This document shows, piece after piece, positions 32,615 to 41,926 of a DNA stretch of 64,000 bases. Each line of letters starts with the position of its first letter. Positions within the stretch are counted from its first letter, which is position 1. The stretch lies in the NCBI GenBank assembly GCA_039193195.1, contig JBCCWS010000014.1:1-64000 (forward strand), read 5' to 3'. The DNA comes from Pseudomonadota bacterium (GTDB lineage Bacteria; Pseudomonadota; Gammaproteobacteria; Steroidobacterales; JBCBZW01). The notes beneath the pieces are model-generated. The model ran no database searches. It had not been told where the DNA came from and saw nothing but the letters and a program-made list of their open reading frames with translations. The translations under genes and the position numbers were made by a program.

Positions 32615-33020
32615 GGAGGTTCACATCCTCCTGGTGGAGGACGATCAGCTGGATGTAACGCTGCTCAAGCGCTCCTTCGAAAAGGAGAAAATCGCCAACC
32701 CTATCTCCGTCGCCGCCGATGGCATTGAAGCCCTGGAAATGCTGCGAGGAGGTCTCATTCCCAAGCCTTATCTCATCCTCCTCGACATCAACATGCCCCG
32801 CATGAACGGCCATGAGTTCCTGCAGGAGGTCCGTCAAGATTCCGATCTGCACGATGCCATCGTTTTCGTGCTGACCACCTCCAACGATGAGGAAGATCGC
32901 TTCCGTGCCTACGATCGCAACGTCGCCGGCTTCCTCGTCAAGCAACACTCGGGCCCGAGCTTCCTCAACGCAATCAGGATGATCGATGCCTACTGGCGCG
33001 TGGTGCAGTTCCCTAGCTAG
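32589..33020 (+). CDS. Single-domain response regulator (Rcp1-type)
   Basis: A stand-alone receiver domain of ~143 aa: acidic pocket in LLVEDDQLD, phospho-acceptor Asp in LILLDINMPRMNG, and switch Thr in FVLTTSND. The conserved Lys is followed by Gln (FLVKQHSG) rather than the usual Pro. The GTG start at 32589 is preceded by AAAGGAG and overlaps the phytochrome gene by 26 bp, so the two are translationally coupled. This is the usual cognate partner of phytochrome kinases; with no output domain it must act by protein contact. Confidence 0.9.
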   Translation: MAPQATGSKEVHILLVEDDQLDVTLLKRSFEKEKIANPISVAADGIEALEMLRGGLIPKPYLILLDINMPRMNGHEFLQEVRQDSDLHDAIVFVLTTSNDEEDRFRAYDRNVAGFLVKQHSGPSFLNAIRMIDAYWRVVQFPS

Positions 33021-33044
33021 GGCGAGCGGGCCTGGTACGCAGCG

Positions 33045-34114
33045 TCAGTTCCCGCCCCACGCACCAAGGCTGAGCAGCGCCCACCACATCGTCGCCACTT
33101 GGTTGTCACGGCCGGTCATCTCCCAGCGGATGAGCGAGATCGGAATCTGCTCCGATGCGCGAAAGCGATCGTGGAAGGCACCCAGATCGAAACGCCTACC
33201 GCGCTGCGACGCCACCTCGGCCAGCAACGCTTCCAGCTCAACCTTACCCATGTAATAGCCGATACCGTAGCCTGGCTGGCGCAAGTAAAGCTCTAGATCG
33301 AAGCGGGCGATCGCATCGTTCGGCCCCATCCAGTAGGGCGTTCGGGTGGTGAGGGAGTCGAGGGCCTGGGCGTAGGTCCACGCGTTCTTGTGCATCTGAA
33401 GCTCCGGCATCACGCGCGCGGCACGCTTGGCTTGCAAGATGTAGTGGATCTCGCGAGTCTTCGGCCGATCGCTGAGCAAGCCCGTCTGCAGGATCATCTC
33501 CTCAAGGTACATGGCCCAGCCTTCAGCCCGGATGCCGCTGATGAAGTACAGGCGGGGATCGCCACGGATCAGACGTTTGTCGCGGCGCTGCTCTAGTGTC
33601 CTGAGTTAGAAGTTCGTGGATGAATTCGCGGCACCCTTTCGCCCCTGAACGCGTTGCTCTTCCTCCCGTGGGGCCTGCCACGCTCGTCGTCGCGCCGCGC
33701 TCAGGGATAAAAACTCGCGTGCGAATTCATCCACGAACTTCCAACTCAGGATACTAGGGAATCGAATAGGTGCCCTGGCACGTTGTGGGCGCGCAGGGGA
33801 ATCGGCCAATCCTGATCGTCGATCGCATCCAAGCCGGTGCGAAGCTCGATCAGTGCTTGGTGCTGAGCCCGCATCGCCGCCAGCGAGTAGTCCGCGACTC
33901 CCTAGTGCCATTCGCCCTGCGCCAGCGCGCGAAAACGCTCGTAGAGGGTGAGCAGCTGCCGATAACCCGCGTAGCTCTCACCGACATCGGCCGCAGCCGC
34001 TCGCGTGGGCAACCAAGGTGACTCCGGCTCTGCCCACACGGGCGACGAGCAAGCCCCCGCAACAAGCAACACAGCAAGCGTGCGGCCCCAGTTCCTTCGC
34101 ATCGCGCCTGCCAT
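33045..34114 (-). pseudogene. Broken DUF885-family gene carrying a repeat element
   Basis: Reading right to left, a signal peptide (MRRNWGRTLAVLLVAGACSS, near 34102) starts a DUF885 protein. An in-frame TAG at 33902-33904 interrupts it, after which the family sequence resumes (GVADYSLAAMRAQH). The frame then runs into the repeat element. On the other side the C-terminal part resumes (YFISGIRAEGWAMYLEEM, LRQPGYGIGYYMGKVE, ISLIRWEMTG). About 110 N-terminal and 190 C-terminal residues remain of a family that is usually near 580, so the middle, including the metal-binding region, is gone. Lesions: one nonsense codon, one large internal deletion and one insertion. Not expected to give a functional protein. 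Confidence 0.85.
33593..33757 (-). mobile_element. CTAG-bounded inverted-repeat element, copy C (inside DUF885 pseudogene)
   Basis: A 165-bp element with CTAG at both ends and ~36-bp terminal arms matching with two mismatches. Its core (GACGACGAGCGTGGCAGG on the minus strand) matches copies B and D, but in the opposite orientation. The arm sequence (GTGGATGAATTCGC) differs from copy B (GTTGAAAAATACGC) on both sides, so the arms have changed together. Confidence 0.88.
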
Positions 34115-34243
34115 CCCCGCATGATTGAACTCAAGCGGCAGTCTACGTGAGCACGCGGTCGCCATGCGCACCGGAGACCTCACAAAATCGTATGACACGC
34201 CCCTGGCGGCGGTGACTTACCATCTTCCCATGAGAGATGCGCC

Positions 34244-34918
34244 ATGAATGTCCTGCTGATCGAAGACGACGACCAGACGGCTGCGTTCATCTGCCGCGCC
34301 CTAGAGGAGGTCGGCGAGAGCGTGACGCGATGCTCCAGCGCCCACGAGGGCTTGCTGAGCGCGGTGGATCCGGCGATCGACATCATCATCTTCGATCGCC
34401 TGCTGCCGGGCATGGATGGCCTGGACGCCGTGCGCGTGCTGCGCCAGTCGAACGTGAAGACCCCGATCCTCATGCTGACGGCCCTCTCGGGCATCGACGA
34501 CCGCGTCGACGGTCTGAACGCTGGCGCCGACGACTACATGGTCAAGCCCTTCGCCTTCTCCGAGCTCCACGCGCGCCTGCGTGCACTCCTTCGCCGTCAA
34601 CCCATGGTGGATACTCAACTGCAGCTGCGGGTGGGCGCGCTCACCCTCGATCGCACCACCCAGCAGGTGGCCCGAGACGGCACACCGATCGATCTGCCGC
34701 CCCGCGAGTACCGCATCCTTGAATACCTCATGGACCACGCCGGTCAGGTGGTCACGCGCACGATGCTGCTTGAGAAGATCTGGGGCTTTCGCTTCGACCC
34801 GAAGACCAGTCTGGTACAGACCCACGTGAGTCGTCTGCGGGCGAAGGTGGACAAGCCCTTCGGCCACGACCTCATCAAAACCGTCCGCGGCGCTGGCTAT
34901 GTCATCTCCGACGCGTGA
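34244..34918 (+). CDS. OmpR/PhoB-family response regulator
   Basis: An N-terminal receiver (LLIEDDDQ acidic pocket, phospho-acceptor Asp in IIIFDRLLPGMDG, switch Thr in LMLTAL, Lys in YMVKPF) is followed by a winged helix (LDLPPREYRILEYLM-type start, HVSRLRAKVDKPF, TVRGAGYVI). The length of 224 aa is typical. It overlaps the sensor kinase by 20 bp, so the pair is coupled. The regulon is unknown. The divergent neighbour is the ruined DUF885 gene, so any former target there is lost. Confidence 0.93.
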   Translation: MNVLLIEDDDQTAAFICRALEEVGESVTRCSSAHEGLLSAVDPAIDIIIFDRLLPGMDGLDAVRVLRQSNVKTPILMLTALSGIDDRVDGLNAGADDYMVKPFAFSELHARLRALLRRQPMVDTQLQLRVGALTLDRTTQQVARDGTPIDLPPREYRILEYLMDHAGQVVTRTMLLEKIWGFRFDPKTSLVQTHVSRLRAKVDKPFGHDLIKTVRGAGYVISDA

Positions 34919-36329
34919 GCGGCTGCTGCACTCGGCCGTGTTGCGCCTCACGATGCAGGCGGTGGCGGCGTTCATCGTGGTGGCCATTGGCCTGGGCGCC
35001 CTGCTCGGGGCCTGGCGACTGGCCGCAGTCGATCGAGACGAACGCGAAGACCTGGAGGCTACCGCGCACTTCCTACGGGAGGTCTACGAGGAGGCGGGCG
35101 TCGCGGGCCTGATCGAGGAGCTGCGCGACGACGAGGGGCTCCTGTGGAGCGAATGGCACACCTTGCTGCGGGTGTGGGAGCACGAACCGATCGCCCTCCT
35201 CCTCGACGAGAACAGCCCCCGCGTCGGGTATGCAGAGCTCGATGACGTGGATGATTGGGCGTGGCAGACCCTGGCGCTAGAAGATGACGACGGCGGCGAC
35301 AACACCGTGCGGGTGCGCACCCTCAACGTACCGCTGGCGCGAGATCTTCACGTCATCGTCGCGGCCGCGCGCGGATGGCACTACGAAGCCTATCGCGATG
35401 GCCTTAGGGCCGGCCTGTTCTGGCTACTCGGCATTGCGCTCCCCCTGTCCCTGATCACCGGCTACACGATCAGTCGCCTGGTGTTCGGTCGGCTCCAGGC
35501 ACTCTCGGCGGTGGCCGCGCAGATCGGTGAGGGGCAGCTCCACCGGCGTGTTCCCCTGCGCGAACCAGCTGATGAATTCGATCGCTTGGGGGCGAGCTTC
35601 AATCTCATGCTCGACCGCCTCGAGGCCTTGCATCGGAACATCCAGGACGTGTCCGTCGGCATCGCTCATGACCTCAAGACCCCGGTTACCCACTTGGATC
35701 AACGCTTGCGCCTGCTCGAACACGATCTAGACGAGCGTGATCTGGCGCTCGAGCATCTGGAGCAAGCGCACTCGGAGATCGCCAGCCTCCTGCGCACCTT
35801 CGAGGGGCTCTTGCGCCTAGGTGAGATCGAATCGGGCCGGCGGCGTACAGCGTTCACGCGTGTCGATCTCTCCCAACTGCTGATCGACCTTAGCGAGAGC
35901 TTCGAGCCGGTCTTCACCGAACACGAGCGAGCCCTCGAGCACTCGATCATCCCCGGCATCACGATCCAGGGCGATGTGGACCTGCTCACGCAGATGGTCA
36001 CCAACCTCCTGGAGAACTCCGTGGAGCACGGCCGCCCCGGCGGCCGCAGCTGGCTACGCCTGCAGACCTCTGCCCGAGGCGCCGTGTTGCAGGTGGGTGA
36101 TGATGGCCCAGGCATTGCGCAGGAACATCACGCGCAGCTATTCGACCGTTTCTATCGCGCGGACAAGAGTCGTTCCACGCCGGGCAACGGGCTGGGGCTG
36201 AGCATCGCCCGCGCCGTCTGCACGCTGCACGGCGCGCACATCGAGGTGCAGCCGGGGCAGCCAGGCGCGGTGTTCGATATCCACTTCATCGAACCGGGAT
36301 CGCCCACGCCGCATGCGCGTGTCGCCTAG
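34899..36329 (+). CDS. Membrane sensor histidine kinase (OmpR-type partner)
   Basis: Two membrane segments (~residues 16-38 and ~170-190) flank an acidic periplasmic domain of ~130 residues. HAMP, a HisKA domain with His in VGIAHDLKTPVTHL, and HATPase motifs (NLLENSVEHG, DDGPGIAQEHH, GNGLGLSIARAVC) follow. The length of ~476 aa is standard for an EnvZ/QseC-like kinase. The periplasmic domain is rich in Asp/Glu (DDEGLLW, DDVDDWAW, EDDDGG), which could bind cations; that is speculative. It is cotranscribed with the regulator upstream. Confidence 0.92.
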   Translation: MSSPTRERLLHSAVLRLTMQAVAAFIVVAIGLGALLGAWRLAAVDRDEREDLEATAHFLREVYEEAGVAGLIEELRDDEGLLWSEWHTLLRVWEHEPIALLLDENSPRVGYAELDDVDDWAWQTLALEDDDGGDNTVRVRTLNVPLARDLHVIVAAARGWHYEAYRDGLRAGLFWLLGIALPLSLITGYTISRLVFGRLQALSAVAAQIGEGQLHRRVPLREPADEFDRLGASFNLMLDRLEALHRNIQDVSVGIAHDLKTPVTHLDQRLRLLEHDLDERDLALEHLEQAHSEIASLLRTFEGLLRLGEIESGRRRTAFTRVDLSQLLIDLSESFEPVFTEHERALEHSIIPGITIQGDVDLLTQMVTNLLENSVEHGRPGGRSWLRLQTSARGAVLQVGDDGPGIAQEHHAQLFDRFYRADKSRSTPGNGLGLSIARAVCTLHGAHIEVQPGQPGAVFDIHFIEPGSPTPHARVA

Positions 36330-36478
36330 CGCTCTACGGTTCGCGCCAGCGCGTAATCCATACGATTCCGTAAGCTCGCTGCCGCCGCTTCGTAAACCAA
36401 TCTCTCCGCGCTTGTTGCTAGAAATACTCCAGACGAGTCGCTGACCGCACCGGTCGCCCCTGAAGGAGTACAACAGCC

Positions 36479-38347
36479 ATGTCCACGGCAAGCGTTCCAC
36501 GCCCCCGCTGGCGCTCTCTCATTCCCACCCTACTGCTAACGGCAGGCTTGGGTGCCTGCGGCGGCGAGGACTCGCCACTGGCCGAAGCGCAGGTGAGCGC
36601 GCCTGATTCGCTCGACACCGCGGCAGTGACCCTCGACGTATCCAATACCGATACGCAGGAGATCGACGATTTCGGGCCGGCCGGACCACCGGACGGCGTG
36701 TTTGCCAACGAAGCGCTCACCGCACGCTTTTTCACCCAAGCTACCTTCGGACCCTCAGCGCAGGAGGTCGCGCGCTGGACGAACCAGAGCGCCTCGCGGT
36801 GGCTGCGCGGGGAATTCGCCCGCCCGCCAAGCTTAGTACTGCCCCAGCTGCGCCGCTTCCTCGCCCTGAGTGGCGCCGAAGACGAACTCACTCTGTGGGG
36901 TTCTCAGACCAACAACTTTCCCTTCTGGACCAACGCCATCAGCGGCCGCGATCAGCTCCGCCAGCGCATGGCCTTCGCTCTGTCTCAGATCCTAGTGGTC
37001 TCAAACGGCGGCGGCGAGGTGCTCACGGATATCCCAGACGCCGTTGGCTACTACATGGACATCCTCAACACCCACGCCTTCGGCAACTACCGGGAGCTCC
37101 TGGAGGCAGTGACCTACTCGCCCGCCATGGGCCACTACGTCACTTACATGGGCAACCGAAAGGCGGACCCACAGACAGGCCGCATGCCCGATGAGAACTA
37201 CGCCCGGGAGATTCTGCAGCTGTTCACGGTGGGCCTCGTGCAGCTGAACCCGGACGGCACCGCGGCCCTAGATGCCCAGGGGCAGCCGATCGAACTGTAC
37301 GGCAACGCCGACATCACAGGACTGGCTCGCGTTTTCACCGGCATCGATATCGATGCAGAGGTCATCGATCCCGTGGACGCAGAGAACACAGACTGGGCCA
37401 AGCCCATGATCACCCGCGCGGAGGAACACTCGCGGGAGGAGAAGCGCTTCCTCGGCACGGTCATCCCCGAGGATACGGGACCGAAACAAAGCGTAAGCCT
37501 CGCCCTAGACGCGATCTTCGCCCATCCCAACGTCGGCCCCTTTATCGGTCGACAGCTGATCCAACGCTTCGTGACTAGCAATCCCCAGCCCGCCTACGTG
37601 GCGCGCGTTGCCCAAGCCTTCGGCGCGGGCACCTTCGAGCTACCCGACGGCACGAGCGTCGGCACGGGTCGACGGGGCGATTTAAAGGCGACGATCGCCG
37701 CGGTGCTCTTCGACGCCGAAGCTCGGGAGGCCGCCAACCTCACCAAAGCCGACTTCGGTAAGCTACGCGAGCCCGTCCTGCGCTTCACCCACTGGGCCCG
37801 GGCCTTCAACGCCAGCGCCGTGACCCCCGAGTACACCTTGGAGCTGTGGGAGGCGGAGTCTAGCGAAGCGCTCAACCAACACCCCTACCGCGCCCGCTCC
37901 GTGTTCAACTTCTACCGACCCGGCTACATCGCCCCAGGCACGCAGTCCGGCGAGGCAGGCATGACCGTGCCGGAGCTGCAGATCGTCAACGCGGCCAGCG
38001 TACCAGGCTACGCCAACTTCATGACCTTCTTCGTGAGCGGCGAGGCCCGCTACGCCGACTTCCGCGAGCTTCGCGATCTGTTCGAAGAGGCGGACGTGGA
38101 CCTGGACGCGCGCAACGCCAGGCGCAGCTTCGTGCCGGACTACTCGCGTGAGCTCGCCCTAGCAGGCGACCCCGACGCGCTCGTGGATCACCTCGACCGA
38201 CAGCTGCTCTACCGCTCGATGAGCCCCACCACGCGACGATCCATCGTCAACACTGTGAGTGCGATCGACGATGAGGATCCCGAGGACCGGGTGAACATCG
38301 CGGTTCTGCTCACCATGACCTGCACCGACTACCTCATCCAACGCTGA
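36479..38347 (+). CDS. DUF1800-family lipoprotein
   Basis: It begins with a signal peptide and lipobox (LLLTAGLGAC). The DUF1800 pattern follows: LTARFFTQATFGPS, a WL-rich helix, RMAFALSQILVVS, GNYRELLEAVTYSPAMGHY, NENYAREILQLFT-like PDENYAREILQLFTVGL, and HPNVGPFIGRQLIQRFVTSN. At ~622 aa the length fits. DUF1800 genes are almost always followed by a DUF1501 gene, as here (27 bp downstream). The biochemical role of the pair is not established; an exported function is indicated by the signal sequences. Confidence 0.88.
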   Translation: MSTASVPRPRWRSLIPTLLLTAGLGACGGEDSPLAEAQVSAPDSLDTAAVTLDVSNTDTQEIDDFGPAGPPDGVFANEALTARFFTQATFGPSAQEVARWTNQSASRWLRGEFARPPSLVLPQLRRFLALSGAEDELTLWGSQTNNFPFWTNAISGRDQLRQRMAFALSQILVVSNGGGEVLTDIPDAVGYYMDILNTHAFGNYRELLEAVTYSPAMGHYVTYMGNRKADPQTGRMPDENYAREILQLFTVGLVQLNPDGTAALDAQGQPIELYGNADITGLARVFTGIDIDAEVIDPVDAENTDWAKPMITRAEEHSREEKRFLGTVIPEDTGPKQSVSLALDAIFAHPNVGPFIGRQLIQRFVTSNPQPAYVARVAQAFGAGTFELPDGTSVGTGRRGDLKATIAAVLFDAEAREAANLTKADFGKLREPVLRFTHWARAFNASAVTPEYTLELWEAESSEALNQHPYRARSVFNFYRPGYIAPGTQSGEAGMTVPELQIVNAASVPGYANFMTFFVSGEARYADFRELRDLFEEADVDLDARNARRSFVPDYSRELALAGDPDALVDHLDRQLLYRSMSPTTRRSIVNTVSAIDDEDPEDRVNIAVLLTMTCTDYLIQR

Positions 38348-38374
38348 TCCCGACGAGCCAAGGAGACCCCGCTC

Positions 38375-39763
38375 ATGACCACACGACGAGACTTCCTGCG
38401 CAGCGTCGGCAGCACCGCCCTAGTCGCTAGCACGACAGGCCTGGCCAGCACCCTCGCCGCCTTCCCCACGCGCGCCGCCAGCCTCAGCGGCGAGTACCGC
38501 GCCATGGTGTGCGTGTTCCTCTTCGGCGGCCTCGACAACCACGACGTGGTGCTGCCCTACGACCAGGCGTCCTACGGCCAATTCATCGCCGCGCGCCCCA
38601 CGCTGATCGCTGCCCAAGGCAGCCAACGCCAGCGAGAGAACCTGCTAGCCATCTCGCCCCTCAACGGCGAAGACTACGGTACGCGTCAGTTCGCCCTGCC
38701 GCCGGAGATGCCGGGGCTGCACGGCTTGTTTAACCAGGGCGATGCGGCCATCGTGGGAAACGTCGGCCCCCTTATCCAACCCACCACCTTCGAGGACTTC
38801 GAGAACGAGTCCGTGCCCCTGCCACCGCGCCTGTTCTCCCACAACGATCAGCAGTCCACTTGGCAGGCGAGCGTCCCGGAGGGGGCGCAGTTCGGGTGGG
38901 GTGGGAAGTTCGCCGACGCCGTGTTGGCCGGGGGTGCCAACGGCGCGGCGCAGTTCACCGCCATCAGCAGCGCCAACGCCGATCTGTTCCTCACCGGGCA
39001 GGTCGCCCAGCCCTACCAGGTGAGCGTGAGCGGGGCGGCCACCATCGACTTGCTCGACGACCTGGCCGAGGAGGACCCCGCTCTCGCCACGGCCCTGAAG
39101 GCGCACTTCCGCGCGGAAGCTTATGCAGGCACCAACCTCATCGGCCAGGACATCGCCGCCAAGCAGCGCCAAGCGCTCGACTCGAACGAGATGTTCAACC
39201 AGGCCAAGCAGGCGGCTATCCCCTTGGGCACGGAATTTCCCGAGTCCGAACTCGGCGCACAGCTGCGCGCCGTTGCCGAGGCCATCTCCGTGCGAGACCT
39301 GCTGCAAGCGCAGCGCCAGATCTACTTCGTCGGTCTCGGTGGCTTCGACACCCACTCGGAGCAAGCCCCACAGCTACCGGCTCTGCTGGGTCAGATCGAC
39401 GGCGCCGTCTCCGCCTTCTGCACCGCGATGGGCGAGTTAGGCCTGGGCGACAAGGTCACCCTGTTCACGGCGTCGGACTTCGGCCGCACGCTCGCGGTGA
39501 ACGGCGACGGTACGGATCACGGCTGGGGCGGCCATCACTTCGTAGTGGGGCAGGCCGTGAATGGGAATCGGATCTTCGGTGATATCCCGCCGCCGGTCTT
39601 TGGCCATGCGCAAGACTCGGGCTCTGGCCGGCTGATTCCGACCGTGGCCGTGGAACAGTACGCCGCTGCCCTAGGCAGCTGGTTTGGCCTAAGCGAGGGA
39701 GAGCTCCTCGCCTCCCTGCCGAATCTGCCCAACTTCTCGGGTCGACCCAGCCTGTTCGGGTAA
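38375..39763 (+). CDS. DUF1501-family protein with Tat signal
   Basis: The twin-arginine motif TTRRDFLRS starts the protein and a hydrophobic stretch ending near RAASLSG follows. DUF1501 (alkaline-phosphatase-superfamily-like) segments are seen as MVCVFLFGGLDNHDVVLPY, FDTHSEQAPQLPALLGQID, LFTASDFGRTLAVN and DHGWGGHHFVVG. The His/Asp arrangement suggests metal binding. At 462 aa it is full length. It is paired with the DUF1800 gene upstream and probably exported folded by Tat. A strong hairpin follows the stop. Confidence 0.9.
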   Translation: MTTRRDFLRSVGSTALVASTTGLASTLAAFPTRAASLSGEYRAMVCVFLFGGLDNHDVVLPYDQASYGQFIAARPTLIAAQGSQRQRENLLAISPLNGEDYGTRQFALPPEMPGLHGLFNQGDAAIVGNVGPLIQPTTFEDFENESVPLPPRLFSHNDQQSTWQASVPEGAQFGWGGKFADAVLAGGANGAAQFTAISSANADLFLTGQVAQPYQVSVSGAATIDLLDDLAEEDPALATALKAHFRAEAYAGTNLIGQDIAAKQRQALDSNEMFNQAKQAAIPLGTEFPESELGAQLRAVAEAISVRDLLQAQRQIYFVGLGGFDTHSEQAPQLPALLGQIDGAVSAFCTAMGELGLGDKVTLFTASDFGRTLAVNGDGTDHGWGGHHFVVGQAVNGNRIFGDIPPPVFGHAQDSGSGRLIPTVAVEQYAAALGSWFGLSEGELLASLPNLPNFSGRPSLFG

Positions 39764-39783
39764 TGCCGAGTGCACCCGTGACC

Positions 39784-39809
39784 CCCTGCCCCGTCCGTAT
39801 GGGGCAGGG
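39784..39809. terminator. Hairpin between convergent genes
   Basis: A perfect 9-bp stem (CCCTGCCCC with GGGGCAGGG) and an 8-nt loop lie between the DUF1501 stop and the end of the opposing cupin gene. It is placed to end transcription from both sides; no T tract. Confidence 0.55.
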
Positions 39810-39824
39810 AGCCACGCATTCGCG

Positions 39825-40328
39825 TTAGGCGCGCTGGGCGCCGGCGAGATGGTCGAAGGCGTTGTTCGCTTTCGCCGCGTCTACCATCCAATCGACGTCT
39901 ACAATCCCGGCGATGCGTCCGTCCTCGTCGTAGCCTGCCACCGCGCCGTGACTGAAGCCGAGCAGTACGCAGCCATCCGGGTCGACCTCTGGCGCGTGGT
40001 CTATCCCACCGGCTTCGACGAAGAAGTCACCGGCACGAACGCCGCCCTTCTCATAGCTGAAGCCCCCTTGCAGGATGTACGCGTTGGCGGCACCGATGTG
40101 CTTGTGTGCGGCTTTCGGTGCCTGCGGCGTGATCTTCAGCAGGAACACCCAGTACGCGTGGTTTTGGCTGTAGTCGAGTAGCTTGAAGTACGTGCCCTCG
40201 AGCGCCCACCGCGTCCAGGGGATGCGCTCCGCGCGGACGACGAGCGATCCGTCGTCCCACACTTCGTGTGCCTGACGCTTGGGATAGCACCCTTCATCTT
40301 GCGCTAGCACTGGAAGCTCCTTCGTCAA
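39825..40328 (-). CDS. Cupin-domain protein 1 (dihydroxyacetophenone-dioxygenase-like)
   Basis: A 167-aa cupin. The first motif reads AAHKHIGAANAYILQGGF (H..H and Gly-rich turn) and the second GGIDHAPEVDPDGC supplies a further His. The segment WTRWALEGTYFKLLD is shared, with changes, by the two other cupins of this locus. Similar proteins are annotated as 2,4'-dihydroxyacetophenone dioxygenase-like or acetylacetone-cleaving enzymes, so metal-dependent C-C bond cleavage of a small ketone is a reasonable but unproven guess. It lies in a run with cupin 2 and the SDR gene. Confidence 0.82.
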   Translation of the reverse strand: MTKELPVLAQDEGCYPKRQAHEVWDDGSLVVRAERIPWTRWALEGTYFKLLDYSQNHAYWVFLLKITPQAPKAAHKHIGAANAYILQGGFSYEKGGVRAGDFFVEAGGIDHAPEVDPDGCVLLGFSHGAVAGYDEDGRIAGIVDVDWMVDAAKANNAFDHLAGAQRA

Positions 40329-40370
40329 TCGAGGCCGCGCGATTCATGTTCATGACCGCCCTAGACCGCA

Positions 40371-40847
40371 CTACTGCCGCACGTGCGCTGCCACGCCATG
40401 CTCATTCGCCATCTGCAGCATGAGCTTGGCGTCGACAACTCCAACCATTGCGCCCGCGTCGTCCAGCCCCGCGATCGGCCCGTAGAACACGCAAAACAGC
40501 TCGCAGCCATTGGGAGACTTAGGTTCGTGGATATCCCCGGCGGGCTCGAAGATGTAATCGCCCGCGCCGCCCATGTCCTCGGGCGTGTAGCAGATGTCGC
40601 CCGACACCACGAAAACTTCGATGCCCCCCATGTGATGGTGCACCGGGGCCTTGACCTCGGCAGCCACCCGCAGCATGCAGGTGAACCCGCCGCTACGCTT
40701 GTCCACGCTCATCAACTTGTACTCAACCCCTTCCATCACCCAGGGGCGGTAGGGAATCTGGGCGAGCTTGGTGAACGTGGGATACGGCTGGGTGATCAAC
40801 GCCTGAACGGGGGCGTCATCTGTGGTGAGGCTGAGCGTGCTTACCAT
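40371..40847 (-). CDS. Cupin-domain protein 2
   Basis: A 158-aa paralogue of cupins 1 and 3. It shares RPWVMEGVEYKLMSVD, APVHHHMGGIEVFVVSG (three adjacent His) and the closing GVVDAKLMLQMA segment. The second motif (PAGDIHEPKSP) keeps one His. A cupin fold with an active-site metal is expected. It lies 42 bp upstream of cupin 1 and ~31 bp downstream of the SDR gene, so the three probably form one transcript. The substrate is unknown; three diverged copies suggest different substrates or subunits. Confidence 0.82.
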   Translation of the reverse strand: MVSTLSLTTDDAPVQALITQPYPTFTKLAQIPYRPWVMEGVEYKLMSVDKRSGGFTCMLRVAAEVKAPVHHHMGGIEVFVVSGDICYTPEDMGGAGDYIFEPAGDIHEPKSPNGCELFCVFYGPIAGLDDAGAMVGVVDAKLMLQMANEHGVAAHVRQ

Positions 40848-40878
40848 CGTAGTATCCTCTTCTTCAGTGGGCCAAAAA

Positions 40879-41664
40879 CTAGTGGGCTAGGGTGAACCCG
40901 CCGTCCACAGCGAGCGACTGACCGGTGATGTAGCGCGATTCATCGCTGGCCAGAAACATCACCGCATTAGCGATATCGATTGGCTCCTGGAACTCGTCCA
41001 GGGGAATTTCACCGCGGAACTTGGCGGCGAAGTCATCGAGACTCGTGCCCGCCGCCTGCGCCATACGCTCGAACAGCCCGTCGAGCATCGGCGTACGGAC
41101 CTGCCCTGGATGAACGGAATTGCAGCGGATCCGGTAGCCCGCGCGGGCGGCGTACAGGGCGATGGACTTACTCAGATGCTCTACGGCCGCCTTGGATGCG
41201 CCGTAGGCCGTGATGAAGGGCGTAGGGACGAGGGAGGCCACGGAGGACAGATTGATGATGGCGCCGCCTCCGGAGCGAGCGATCAGCGGCAGGCAGGCCT
41301 TGCAGCCGAGGAAGGTGCCCGTCACGTTCACGTCGAAGATCTCCTGCCAGTCCGACAGCGGCGCGTGTTCCGGGTCCTTCGGCGCGTCACCGGCGCCCTC
41401 GATCCCCGCATTGTTGACCAACAGATGCAGCGCCTGTGCGGAGGTCTCGATACTCTCCACCACCTGGCACCAGTCGGACTCATAGGCGACGTTCTGGACG
41501 AGAAAGCTGGCGCCAATCTGCCGCGCGAGCGCTTCACCTGCCTCGCGTTTCACGTCGGTGATGAAGACGGTGGCTCCGGCTTCGCGAAAGCGGCCCGCAA
41601 TCGCCGCGCCAAGCCCCTGGGCGGCACCGGTGATCAGGGCCACGCGCCCATCGAGGCTCGTCAT
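40879..41664 (-). CDS. Short-chain dehydrogenase/reductase (SDR)
   Basis: A 261-aa classical SDR: coenzyme motif ITGAAQGLGAAI (TGxxxGxG), the NNAGIEGAG strand, catalytic Ser in NLSSVAS, and the YGASKAA Tyr/Lys pair. The C terminus IDIANAVMFLASDES with GQSLAVDGG is typical. I chose the ATG at 41664 (MTSLDGRV); the longer frame reaches toward the repeat element. It probably oxidises an alcohol or reduces a ketone with NAD(P), which fits beside ketone-handling cupins. Confidence 0.9.
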   Translation of the reverse strand: MTSLDGRVALITGAAQGLGAAIAGRFREAGATVFITDVKREAGEALARQIGASFLVQNVAYESDWCQVVESIETSAQALHLLVNNAGIEGAGDAPKDPEHAPLSDWQEIFDVNVTGTFLGCKACLPLIARSGGGAIINLSSVASLVPTPFITAYGASKAAVEHLSKSIALYAARAGYRIRCNSVHPGQVRTPMLDGLFERMAQAAGTSLDDFAAKFRGEIPLDEFQEPIDIANAVMFLASDESRYITGQSLAVDGGFTLAH

Positions 41665-41761
41665 GATCTGCCCGAACGGGTGCGACCGCGCACCGCTAGT
41701 CCGGGTGCAGCGCCAGGCTGCGTAGCGACAGCCGCCCGCTGCCAAGGGCCAGGGGACACCA

Positions 41762-41926
41762 CTAGTGCCCTGCCCTGTTAGTTCGTTGAAGAAGTCGCAC
41801 GGGGCCTTTTGCTCCTAGGCGCGGCGCGAGGACGAGCGTGGCGGGCGCCACGGGCGGAGGAGCAACGTGCCCAGGGGCAAAAGGTACCGGCGAATTCTTC
41901 AACGAACTAACCTGACAGGGCACTAG
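41762..41926 (+). mobile_element. CTAG-bounded inverted-repeat element, copy D
   Basis: A 165-bp element, same orientation as copy B, with ~37-bp terminal arms (four mismatches between arms) and CTAG at each end. Outer arms start TGCCCTG, unlike TGTGCTG in copy B, yet match each other. The right-hand CTAG contains the stop codon of the TonB receptor gene on the minus strand. It lies ~100 bp upstream of the SDR start, where it may separate the two genes. Confidence 0.88.

Noticed and set aside
34899-36329. Sensor kinase as a partner of the bacteriophytochrome system
   Set aside because: It overlaps and is coupled to the OmpR-type regulator, and the phytochrome already has its own overlapping receiver protein.
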